A stretch of DNA of 7,261 bases from Nitrospiraceae bacterium (GCA_003170655.1 PMYY01000127.1:1-7261), one strand, 5' to 3'. Positions 1 through 6,646 are shown, counted from the first letter of the stretch. The notes: generated by a model from the letters alone, not told the origin. Numbers and translations are program-made.

Positions 1-1
1 T

Positions 2-157
2 TTACCTGCTGTAGAAGATGGGTTTAAGCCAGCCGCACTGTACTTTTTCTTCACCCCTGGAGAGCTTCTCCCACAATTCATTTACATCGTCATGTGTCTT
101 GCAATTCCTCAGGAGCGACATTGCTGGTGAAACTATGAACTGACACATGGGGGACAT
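2..157 (-). pseudogene. Decayed C-terminal fragment of a PhnB-like VOC family protein
   Basis: Read on the - strand, this frame is open from a TAG at 188-190 down to a TAA at 2-4. It encodes a stretch in which QF, SPAMSLLRNCKT, DDVNELWEKLS and QCGWLK occur in order. This resembles the C-terminal half of PhnB/YdcJ-type VOC proteins (glyoxalase fold), where the same order reads QF.FTPAISFFVNCET, EEVDELWEKLS and QCGWLKD. The intact family is about 140-160 residues; here fewer than 60 are recognisable. The N-terminal strands are missing, and the usual ending after GWLK (a YGxSWQ-like segment) is replaced by a short PIFYSR tail and a stop. In a shifted frame just upstream (about 161-180) a MKFQL segment could be the preceding beta strand, which would imply a frameshifting deletion. 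No ribosome binding site is evident at the in-frame ATG codons (155-157, 146-148). I infer a pseudogene. A short intact gene using an internal ATG is less likely. Confidence 0.55.
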
Positions 158-192
158 CAAGCTTTCAGTTGAAATTTCATGCGTAGTCTAAG

Positions 193-240
193 TTACGCCT
201 CAAATGACTGGATCGAACAAATTCTGGCCCTTGAGGCTAA
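193..240. repeat. Inverted repeat upstream of the penicillin-binding protein promoter
   Basis: GCCTCAA at 197-203 is matched exactly by TTGAGGC at 231-237. Skipping one bulged C (196), the arms extend with TTA (193-195) against TAA (238-240), giving ten base pairs around a 27-nt centre. It lies immediately upstream of the extended -10 element. It could be a regulator binding site or an RNA hairpin from readthrough transcription, and a chance match is possible. No run of T long enough for an intrinsic terminator follows, only tctttctct. Confidence 0.35.
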
Positions 241-254
241 TCTTTCTCTGCAAC

Positions 255-263
255 TGTTATAAT
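255..263 (+). promoter_or_regulatory. Extended -10 promoter element directly before the PBP start codon
   Basis: The sequence reads TGT-TATAAT, a perfect TGn plus consensus -10 hexamer (258-263). Only five bases separate it from the ATG at 269, so the predicted transcription start falls on or next to the A of that codon. No acceptable -35 box lies 16-18 bp upstream; the nearest TTGAGG (231-236) is 21 bp away. Extended -10 promoters are known to work without a good -35. The layout implies a leaderless mRNA, consistent with the absence of a Shine-Dalgarno sequence. Confidence 0.5.
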
Positions 264-268
264 AATTT

Positions 269-2062
269 ATGCGTATTCCCGGATGGTTCAAGGTCACAGC
301 CCTTTTCCTCTTCATGATTACAATAGGTGGGGCGGGAGGGTATTTCTATTCGCTCTTTTCAGATCTTCCCGACATCCACCAGCTCGAAAGCTACACTCCT
401 CTGGAATCATCGATCGTCTATTCATCCGACGGAAAGGTCCTCGCGGAATTTTATCTCGAAAGACGGACCTATATACCTGCATACAAGATACCTCTTAAGG
501 TAAAGCAGGCCTTTGTCGCTATCGAAGACCAGCGCTTTTACTCGCACCACGGGGTCGATTTCTTAGGCATACTGCGCGCCCTGTATAAGGACATCATGGC
601 AAAGGGCGTTGTCGAGGGAGGAAGCACCATCACGCAGCAGCTCGCTAAAATGGTCTTCCTGAAACCCGAGAAGAGCATAAAACGTAAGATCAAAGAAGCG
701 ATCATCGCGTCCCGGCTTGAGAAGATGTATACAAAGGATGAGATCTTGGGGATGTACCTTAACCAGACCTATTTCGGTACAAGGGCGTACGGTATCGATG
801 CAGCGGCCCGCACTTACTTTGGCAAGCCGGTCGATGAATTGTCCGTCGGAGAGATTGCCATGATTGCAGGCATGCAGAAGGCCCCCTCGTCATATTCTCC
901 GTTCAGGAAACCGGAAAAGGCCCGCACCAGAAGGAATCTCGTGCTGAAGAACATGCTCGACAACGGGTTCATTAGCCAGCAAGAATACGAAATAGCCAAG
1001 GCAGAACAATTACCGCCCAAGCCCTTCTTCAGGAAATTCGAAGCGCCCTATTTCGTGGAGTCCTTAAGACAGCAGTTGGAAGAGCTTTATCCCGACCTCT
1101 ATACTGCGGGAATGAAGATCAATTCTACTATCGATTTTACTATGCAGAAGATTGCAGAAGAAGCTATAGCCAACGGCATCAAGTCATTGGATCAGCGGGT
1201 GAAACCAGGTGTCCAGGCCGCCATGATCGCTATCGATCTCAGGAATGGCCACATAAAGGCGCTCGTCGGCGGCACCGACTTCTGGGAGACTCAATTCAAC
1301 AGGGTTACGATGGCGGTGAGACAGCCGGGGTCAGCATTCAAACCTTTTGTTTATGCCACGGCGATCGAAAAAGGCATGACGGCCGACAGCAAGGTCCTGG
1401 ATGGTCCGGTGTCGTTTCCGGGCGGGGTGCCCGGAAAGGCATGGGCGCCTAAGAACTATGACGGCAAATATCACGGATACGTCCCTTTGTCCACGGCTAT
1501 CGCACTTTCGCTGAACACAGCAACGGTCAGGCTCGCCAGCCAGGTCGGCATCAAGGATGTCATTGACGTTGCCGAGAGGTGCGGGATCAAGAGCACAATA
1601 GCTCCGTATCTTTCAACCGCCCTTGGCGCTGCCGATGTTACACCGATAGAGATCACCGCCGCATACATGGCCTTCGCAACAGGAAAGAGAATCCAGCCGA
1701 TTTACTATGACAAGATCCTGAACCGCGATGGTAGTGTGCTCGATGAGGAAGAGGCAGCTTCAGAAGATGTTTTTTCGGAGGAAACGACTGCGCAAATAAA
1801 GAATCTCCTTAGGGCCGTGGTCGAGCACGGAACTGCGATGAAGGCTAAGGAGATACCGAGGATGGTTTATGGAAAAACAGGCACGACAAATGATTTTTCA
1901 GATGCCTGGTTTATAGGCTTCGACGACTCGCTCGTCGTCGGCGTCTGGGTCGGCAGGGACAATCATGTCCCAATCGGTAATAAAGAGACCGGCGCGAGGG
2001 CGGCATTGCCGATCTGGATGGAATTCATGCAGAAGATCGACAAGTACTCGGGATATAAATAG
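269..2062 (+). CDS. Class A penicillin-binding protein (bifunctional peptidoglycan glycosyltransferase/transpeptidase), PBP1A-like
   Basis: It polymerises lipid II into glycan strands and cross-links the stem peptides on the outer face of the cytoplasmic membrane. A short cytoplasmic start and one membrane anchor (about 7-30) are followed by a GT51 domain (about 45-220) with the motifs EDQRFYSHHG (86-95, catalytic Glu86), GGSTITQQLAK (117-127), EILGMYLNQTYFG (158-170) and GIDAAARTYFGK (175-186). The transpeptidase domain (about 285-590) has the SxxK motif S355-AF-K358 with nucleophile Ser355, SLN at 414-416 and KTGTT at 536-540. All catalytic motifs look intact. At 597 residues it is much shorter than E. 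coli PBP1a (850) and has only a short linker (about 221-285) where PBP1a carries its extra OB-fold region. A TAA in frame just upstream (263-265) makes ATG 269 the only sensible start. There is no Shine-Dalgarno, and the promoter abuts the start codon. No division or shape gene is adjacent, so a cellular specialisation cannot be assigned. Confidence 0.95.
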   Translation: MRIPGWFKVTALFLFMITIGGAGGYFYSLFSDLPDIHQLESYTPLESSIVYSSDGKVLAEFYLERRTYIPAYKIPLKVKQAFVAIEDQRFYSHHGVDFLGILRALYKDIMAKGVVEGGSTITQQLAKMVFLKPEKSIKRKIKEAIIASRLEKMYTKDEILGMYLNQTYFGTRAYGIDAAARTYFGKPVDELSVGEIAMIAGMQKAPSSYSPFRKPEKARTRRNLVLKNMLDNGFISQQEYEIAKAEQLPPKPFFRKFEAPYFVESLRQQLEELYPDLYTAGMKINSTIDFTMQKIAEEAIANGIKSLDQRVKPGVQAAMIAIDLRNGHIKALVGGTDFWETQFNRVTMAVRQPGSAFKPFVYATAIEKGMTADSKVLDGPVSFPGGVPGKAWAPKNYDGKYHGYVPLSTAIALSLNTATVRLASQVGIKDVIDVAERCGIKSTIAPYLSTALGAADVTPIEITAAYMAFATGKRIQPIYYDKILNRDGSVLDEEEAASEDVFSEETTAQIKNLLRAVVEHGTAMKAKEIPRMVYGKTGTTNDFSDAWFIGFDDSLVVGVWVGRDNHVPIGNKETGARAALPIWMEFMQKIDKYSGYK

Positions 2063-2176
2063 TCAAAGCGTGGAGCGGTGGTTTTTATCGATGGAGCCTG
2101 GGTTATTCGGCTATCGCTACTTTGTTCAAAATATGACCGGTCGTTTCTTTCTTTAATATCAGTGCCGGATGACCCA

Positions 2177-2197
2177 AGCTTCTTTCGACGAAAAGCT
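2177..2197 (+). other. Small hairpin just before the glycosylase start codon
   Basis: AGCT (2177-2180) pairs with AGCT (2194-2197), and after a two-base bulge TTTC (2183-2186) pairs with GAAA (2190-2193) around a GAC loop. This gives eight base pairs ending two bases before the ATG at 2200. It occupies the place where a Shine-Dalgarno would lie, and none is visible there. The hairpin could lower initiation at 2200 or point to a downstream start. It is short and may be chance. Confidence 0.25.
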
Positions 2198-2199
2198 GT

Positions 2200-2880
2200 A
2201 TGTCCCACACTATTGAATATATGCATAAAAAAGCTCGTCCTCGAAAAGACCTTTCTCTCATGGCGTTGTACGAAACGCTCTATTCATTTTACGGTCCACA
2301 GCACTGGTGGCCCGGCGATACGCCGTTCGAAATCGCTGTCGGCGCGATCCTTACTCAGAACACTAACTGGGGCAATGTCGAAAAGGCCATCGGCAACTTA
2401 AAGAAGCATAAAATGCTCAACGCCAAGGTCATCCATCAGATGCCGATTGATCAGCTTGCATCCCTTATCAGGCCCTCCGGATATTACAACATAAAGGCAA
2501 AGAGACTGCGGGCCTTCATCGATTATTTTGTCGGTAGCTACGGCGGCAGTATGGCACGAATGAAAAAAGGCCGGACGGAAAAACTCAGGCAAGAACTTCT
2601 TGCTGTCAACGGGATCGGTCAGGAGACTGCCGATTCGATACTTCTATACTCCCTCGGCAAACCTGCCTTCGTCATTGATGCTTACACGAAAAGGGTATTA
2701 TCGCGGCACGGCTTCATAGAAATGAACGCAACTTATGAAGAATGCCGACAACTCTTTTATGGTGAACTCGATGAAGAAGTCCTGCTTTTTAATGAGTATC
2801 ACGCACTGTTTGTCATGGTGGGAAAGGAACACTGCAAACCGATAAAACGTTGTGCGGGATGTCCATTGTCGGTAGTTTAG
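2200..2880 (+). CDS. HhH-GPD DNA glycosylase, endonuclease III superfamily (COG2231/MagIII-like)
   Basis: Predicted base-excision repair glycosylase that flips out and removes damaged bases. The fold begins near residue 19; QHWWPGDTPFE (34-44) and GAILTQNTNW (48-57) are typical of the COG2231 branch. The helix-hairpin-helix is VNGIGQETA (136-144), followed by FVIDAYTKRVL (157-167), where Asp160 sits at the conserved catalytic aspartate. The residue matching the lyase lysine of E. coli Nth (GVGRKTA) is Glu142, as expected for a monofunctional glycosylase such as Helicobacter MagIII, so AP-lyase activity is not predicted. Cys212, Cys218 and Cys221 resemble the first three Fe-S ligands, with C-X5-C-X2-C spacing, but the protein stops five residues after the third. 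Substrate (alkylated purines, as for MagIII, or others) is inferred only. The start is uncertain: ATG 2200 gives 226 aa, ATG 2221 gives 219 and ATG 2260 (Met21) gives 206, and none has a clear ribosome binding site. It lies 137 bp after the PBP gene on the same strand, in an intergenic stretch with no clear promoter or terminator. Confidence 0.85.
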   Translation: MSHTIEYMHKKARPRKDLSLMALYETLYSFYGPQHWWPGDTPFEIAVGAILTQNTNWGNVEKAIGNLKKHKMLNAKVIHQMPIDQLASLIRPSGYYNIKAKRLRAFIDYFVGSYGGSMARMKKGRTEKLRQELLAVNGIGQETADSILLYSLGKPAFVIDAYTKRVLSRHGFIEMNATYEECRQLFYGELDEEVLLFNEYHALFVMVGKEHCKPIKRCAGCPLSVV

Positions 2881-2882
2881 TT

Positions 2883-2926
2883 GGCCAGCATCATCCATTA
2901 GCACTGGGATGGCTGGTCCTTTCATT
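2883..2926 (+). terminator. Imperfect terminator-like hairpin after the glycosylase gene
   Basis: Three bases after the stop codon, CCAGC (2885-2889) pairs with GCTGG (2912-2916). After a two-base bulge, CATCC (2892-2896) pairs with GGATG (2907-2911), leaving a ten-base loop. GG 2883-2884 can add two more pairs with CC 2918-2919. The following tcctttcatt is only moderately T-rich, so an intrinsic terminator is plausible but weak. The reverse strand has no T-run beyond the stem, so it would act only for the + strand. Confidence 0.4.
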
Positions 2927-3176
2927 TGTCGCACGTTTCTCTTACCATCTTCAGAAACTGTCCTGCCATGAAGGGTTTGGAGAAAACAATTAGTGATTTT
3001 TTCAAGCCGCTCAGAAAATAATCTTTGGTGGTTCCCTGTTCTTCCGGTCAGCCCGAACCTGGACCAGCCCTGAAAAAACACCTGTAATATCCTATTGCAA
3101 ACGAGATATTTCCACGTCTGTCAAAGTCGGGATGACATTTATACCGCTGATATGATACGTATCTTTGACGATGACG
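2927..3176. other. Convergent intergenic region without a recognisable gene
   Basis: This is the space between the ends of the glycosylase gene (+) and kdpE (-). All + strand frames are broken by stops within a few dozen codons, and the peptides resemble nothing I recognise. A - strand frame is open from 3081 but runs far into the glycosylase gene and looks like chance. A distant inverted repeat lies at its right end. I see no clear terminator for kdpE. Confidence 0.5.
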
Positions 3177-3177
3177 T
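3114..3177. repeat. Long-range inverted repeat reaching the kdpE stop codon
   Basis: GTCAAAG (3120-3126) pairs with CTTTGAC (3163-3169), and ACGTC (3114-3118) pairs with GACGT (3173-3177). That is twelve base pairs interrupted by a 1/3 internal loop, around a 36-nt centre. The right arm touches the kdpE stop codon. It could structure the 3' end of the kdp transcript. No T-run follows on the - strand (the next bases read GGAAATATC), so it does not look like an intrinsic terminator. Confidence 0.3.
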
Positions 3178-3893
3178 CAGGAATCTTGCTCAGGCGGGAC
3201 CTCGAACCTCAGCCGATAGCCGACTCCCGGTTCGTTGATGAAAAAGTGTGGGCGTGAAGGGTCCTCCTCCAGCTTATGTCTGAGCATGCCCATATAAACC
3301 CGCACATAGTGCGCCTGGTTGGCATAAGCCGGCCCCCATACCTCTTTCAGCAGCTGTTTATGCGTAATCACTTTGCCGGCGTTTTTGATTAGATATGCAA
3401 GCAACCTGTATTCGATAGGCGTAAGGTGGATTTCAGACTCTTTCAGGAATACGCGGCGTTTAGCAAGATCGACGCGCAGGGTGTCCTGGACGAAGACCGG
3501 CTCTGTCTGACCCTCCTGCATAACTTGATGACGCAACGCAACGCGGATCCTTGCCAACAGCTCTCCTGCACTGAACGGCTTTGTGAGATAGTCGTCGGCC
3601 CCTGCATCGAGCGCTCTAATTTTATCTTGTTCCTGTTCCCGCGCTGATAGGATGATCACCGGCGTCTGAGACCATTCGCGTATTCTCCCCAGCACTTCCA
3701 AGCCATCGAGATCGGGCAGCCCGAGGTCAAGCAGTATAACATCCGGCTTGCGCGTCGCGGACTGGGCAATCCCCTCCTCCCCCGATGACGCTTCGATCAG
3801 ATCGTAGCCGCGGCTCTGAAGCGTTACCCTCAGGAATCGCCGCATCTGGGGTTCATCCTCAATAAGTAAAATAAGCCCTCTGTCGCCTGTCAT
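3177..3893 (-). CDS. kdpE: KdpE, OmpR-family response regulator of the potassium-transport operon
   Basis: Cytoplasmic transcription factor that is phosphorylated by KdpD and, in characterised systems, activates kdpFABC under K+ limitation or osmotic stress. The receiver domain (about 6-121) has acidic-pocket residues Glu12 and Asp13, phosphoacceptor Asp56 in VILLDLGLPDLDG, Ser83 in IILSARE and Lys105 in YLTKPF. A winged-helix DNA-binding domain of the OmpR/PhoB type follows (about 131-232), with LTPIEYRLLAYL (157-168), the HYVRVYMGMLRHKLE helix (195-209) and the wing ending GVGYRLRF (223-230). Its 238 residues are close to the usual KdpE length (about 225-235). The ATG overlaps the kdpD stop codon as ATGA (3890-3893). 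No Shine-Dalgarno stands at the normal distance; an AGGAG lies about 20 nt upstream, inside kdpD, so translation probably depends on coupling to kdpD. Identity rests on this pairing as well as on sequence style. Confidence 0.95.
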   Translation of the reverse strand: MTGDRGLILLIEDEPQMRRFLRVTLQSRGYDLIEASSGEEGIAQSATRKPDVILLDLGLPDLDGLEVLGRIREWSQTPVIILSAREQEQDKIRALDAGADDYLTKPFSAGELLARIRVALRHQVMQEGQTEPVFVQDTLRVDLAKRRVFLKESEIHLTPIEYRLLAYLIKNAGKVITHKQLLKEVWGPAYANQAHYVRVYMGMLRHKLEEDPSRPHFFINEPGVGYRLRFEVPPEQDS

Positions 3894-6595
3894 GATATGA
3901 AACGAACTGTCTCCTCATCGGTCTCCACGACCGGTGGATGTTCCGATATCGGAAGCGCAAAACGGAAAACCACGCCGCCGCCCTTCCTGTTTTCAGCCCA
4001 AATTCGGCCGCCATGGGCATTGATGATCGCGCGGCAAATCGTCAGTCCCAGCCCGATTCCTCCGGCTGCCGCGGGACCGCGAACGAACTTCTCGAATATC
4101 CGCTCTTCGTCCCCCGGAGTAATCCCCGGACCATAGTCTGCCAGCTCGACCAGGAGTTCATCGTCTTCGACGCTGGCCGAAAGTTCGATCACCGTTCCTG
4201 CCGGAGTATATCTTACAGCATTTTCGAGCAGATTCATAAGGACCTGCTCTATAAGGAGCGGGTCAAATGGAGCCATCGGGAGGTCTTTCGGAATCTTCGT
4301 CGTGAACGGATGCTCTATAAGTTTCTCCGCTAGGCGGTTCAGCACTGAGCCGACTATTTCTTCGATCGGCAGCCATTCTTTCTTTACGGTGATGGCGCCC
4401 GATTCGATGCGCGTCATATCAAGAACATTACGGACTATCCGGTTGAGGTGTTCAGCCTCCTCGATAATTGTGAAGATCAGTTCACGACGGCTGTGCCTGT
4501 CAAGGACATCGTCCTGGTGAAGCAATGTAGTAGATGATCCGGTGATCGCGGCCAATGGTGTGCGGAGATCATGCGAGAGCGAACTCAGCAGCGTATTACG
4601 CAGGCTTTCGGTTTCTGCTTTCAGCACGGCATGCTGAGCCTCTTCGGCTAGCAGTGCCCTTTCAAACGCCATGGCGACCTGGTGGGCGAAATTCTCAAGG
4701 ACATGAATCTGTTCCGGCTCGAACGATCCGGCAGCATCATCCGACCTGATGCCTATGACACCGACAGTCCTCGATGATGCAACCAGCGGCATGTATAGGC
4801 CCTTTGCACCGGGAAGAGTGTCAGTTCCTCTGCCCGCCTTTTGTCTGTGACCGAAAGCCCACTGCGCAACGCTTAACTCTCGTTCATCCAGAACAAAGGA
4901 CTCCGGGTCTCCTGCCGGAGTAAGCAATCGGCCCTGGTCATCCGGAGTAAGAATGACTGTGTTTTGAGAAAATACAGTGCTGATATGTTTTGTTGCGATG
5001 GCGCTCAATTGTTCAAGCCCGCGTTCATGAACCAATTCCCGGCTCAGGCGATAGAGTGCCGCGGTGCTCCTCTCTCGCCGCCTAGCCGCATCGGCCTGTT
5101 CCCGCACGCGAACGGTAAGCCTGCTAGTGACAAACGCGACGATGAACATTACGATAAAGGTGACATAGTAGCTTTTCTGGTGAACGACGAAGGTGTAGAA
5201 TGGGGGTACAAAAAAGAAATCAAAGGCCGCTACGCTAAGCAGAGAGGCCAGAATCGCCGGACCTCTGTGTGTACGGCTTGCGGTGAATATGACGCCGAGC
5301 AAATAGATCATGGCTATGTCGACAAGTTCGAAACGACGGAACATCAGTGCGGCTGAGGCAGTACAGCCCGCTACAGCGGCCACGCTAATAATCCAGTCCC
5401 GTGCCGGCACTTTAGCTGTACCGGCTTTGACAGCCGGGCGCGGCATCGATTCTCTTGAATCGCCACTGATCACATACACATCAATATCGCCGCTTCCCCG
5501 AACGAGCTCGTCGAGCAATGAGCCGAATATCATATCTTTCCAGCGGGGGTGGGTAGGTTTGCCGACGATTATCTTTGTCACATTCCGGCTGCGTGCATAA
5601 TCCAGGATCGCCTCACTTGCAGCGTGACCTGAAAGGACTACCGTTTCGGCGCCGAGGCCCTCGGCGATACGCATATTGTCAGCAAGTCCCTTGATGTCGT
5701 TTCCCGAGGGACGCACCTTTCCCGGGGCCTCTACATTGACCGCGATCCAGTCCGCACGAAGGCCGGCTGCCATTCTCTTGGCTGCGCGTATAAGGCGGGT
5801 CGCAAAGGGGCTAGGGCCTATGCATACCAGTATGCGCTCGGCAGCAGGCCATACCTCTTTTACCCCTTTGCCGCGGCGGTAGCTTTGCATCTGTTCGTCC
5901 ACCTGTTCCGCAGTCCGGCGCAGCGCAAGCTCACGTAGCGCAAGCAGATTTCCCTTTCGGAAAAAATTTTTGCGGGCCTGTGCCGCGAGTTCGGCTACAT
6001 ATACCTTTCCTTCTGCCAACCTCTGCAGAAGATCTTCCGGAGGAATGTCGATAAGCTCTATCTCGTCTGCCCGCTCAAGCAGGAAATCCGGCACTGTTTC
6101 ACGAACATTGATGCCTGTTATCTGTGTGACCACATCATTAAGGCTTTCGAGGTGCTGCACGTTCATTGTCGTATAGACCGTCATCCCGGCGCCAAGAAGT
6201 TCGTATAAATCCTGCCAGCGTTTCTTATGGCGGGACCCTTCCGCATTTGAATGGGCAAGTTCATCAACCAGGATGATAGAGGGTTTGCGTGCAAGGGCCG
6301 CGTCGATATCGAATTCCTTCAGGACTGCGCCACGGTACTCTATGCTCCTGAGCAGCATTATTTCCAATCCCTCGAGCAACGCTTCAGTCTCTTTGCGGCC
6401 GTGAGTTTCGACCAGTCCGACTATGACATCGACACCTTCGGAGATCTTCTTGCGTGCGGCTTCGAGCATGGCGTAAGTCTTTCCAACGCCCGGAGCGGCA
6501 CCGAAGAATATCTTCAGTTGCCCTTCACGGCTGCGCTCAGTCTCCCTGCGCATCTGGTCTAGCAATAGATCGGGATCAGGCCGTTGTTCTTCCAT
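3890..6595 (-). CDS. kdpD: KdpD, membrane sensor histidine kinase of the potassium-transport operon
   Basis: Senses K+ and osmotic state and phosphorylates KdpE. I chose ATG 6593-6595 (901 aa) because the protein then begins MEEQRPDPDLLLDQ, like E. coli KdpD (MNNEPLRPDPDRLL). A TTG at 6620-6622 would add nine residues, and numbering below counts from that TTG. The N-terminal KdpD domain (about 30-240) has Walker A GAAPGVGKT (41-49), VETHGRK (71-77), ILVDELAHSN (117-126), NVQHLESLND (154-163) and FFRKGNLLALRELALRRTA (220-238). A Usp-like domain follows (262-386). Four membrane helices span about 411-500, then a GAF-like domain (about 525-660). The HisKA domain has SLSHDLRTPLAAI with phospho-acceptor His684. 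The HATPase domain (about 785-892) has Asn801 in LLENAVRY, DYGPGI (829-834) and GGIGLGL (854-860). All kinase boxes look intact, and length is near E. coli KdpD (894 aa). It lies between the small exported-protein gene and kdpE. Confidence 0.96.
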   Translation of the reverse strand: MEEQRPDPDLLLDQMRRETERSREGQLKIFFGAAPGVGKTYAMLEAARKKISEGVDVIVGLVETHGRKETEALLEGLEIMLLRSIEYRGAVLKEFDIDAALARKPSIILVDELAHSNAEGSRHKKRWQDLYELLGAGMTVYTTMNVQHLESLNDVVTQITGINVRETVPDFLLERADEIELIDIPPEDLLQRLAEGKVYVAELAAQARKNFFRKGNLLALRELALRRTAEQVDEQMQSYRRGKGVKEVWPAAERILVCIGPSPFATRLIRAAKRMAAGLRADWIAVNVEAPGKVRPSGNDIKGLADNMRIAEGLGAETVVLSGHAASEAILDYARSRNVTKIIVGKPTHPRWKDMIFGSLLDELVRGSGDIDVYVISGDSRESMPRPAVKAGTAKVPARDWIISVAAVAGCTASAALMFRRFELVDIAMIYLLGVIFTASRTHRGPAILASLLSVAAFDFFFVPPFYTFVVHQKSYYVTFIVMFIVAFVTSRLTVRVREQADAARRRERSTAALYRLSRELVHERGLEQLSAIATKHISTVFSQNTVILTPDDQGRLLTPAGDPESFVLDERELSVAQWAFGHRQKAGRGTDTLPGAKGLYMPLVASSRTVGVIGIRSDDAAGSFEPEQIHVLENFAHQVAMAFERALLAEEAQHAVLKAETESLRNTLLSSLSHDLRTPLAAITGSSTTLLHQDDVLDRHSRRELIFTIIEEAEHLNRIVRNVLDMTRIESGAITVKKEWLPIEEIVGSVLNRLAEKLIEHPFTTKIPKDLPMAPFDPLLIEQVLMNLLENAVRYTPAGTVIELSASVEDDELLVELADYGPGITPGDEERIFEKFVRGPAAAGGIGLGLTICRAIINAHGGRIWAENRKGGGVVFRFALPISEHPPVVETDEETVRFIS

Positions 6596-6646
6596 AACTC
6601 TTATCCATTCACTTAGCCTCAAACATATAATAACCTGTCAGCCGTT

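Noticed and set aside
231..263. TTGAGG and TATAAT read as a standard -35/-10 promoter pair
   Set aside because: The spacing is 21 bp, outside the 16-18 bp that works well; the extended -10 reading fits better.
2135..2155. GACCGGTC palindrome followed by a T-rich run after the PBP gene, considered as an intrinsic terminator
   Set aside because: The eight-base palindrome leaves no loop, so a stable hairpin cannot form, and the T-run is broken by C.
1963..2226. - strand open frame of 87 codons covering the PBP-glycosylase gap
   Set aside because: It is antisense to the PBP C-terminus and has no start signal; the peptide resembles nothing known.
2968..3021. Possible 17-codon + strand ORF (starts MKGLEK) in the convergent gap
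   Set aside because: Too short, without a Shine-Dalgarno or any recognisable feature.
2698..3081. - strand open frame of 127 codons overlapping the end of the glycosylase gene and the intergenic gap
   Set aside because: About half of it is antisense to a well-supported gene, no ribosome binding site or known motif was seen, and the peptide has no recognisable family.
3172..3179. Perfect TGACGTCA palindrome at the end of kdpE, considered as an operator
   Set aside because: An eight-base palindrome covering a stop codon in a gene's last codons is expected by chance; there is no promoter near it.
3897..6562. Several + strand open frames of 64-131 codons lying antisense to kdpD
   Set aside because: They are shadow frames of a strongly conserved kinase gene; they lack ribosome binding sites and show no family features.
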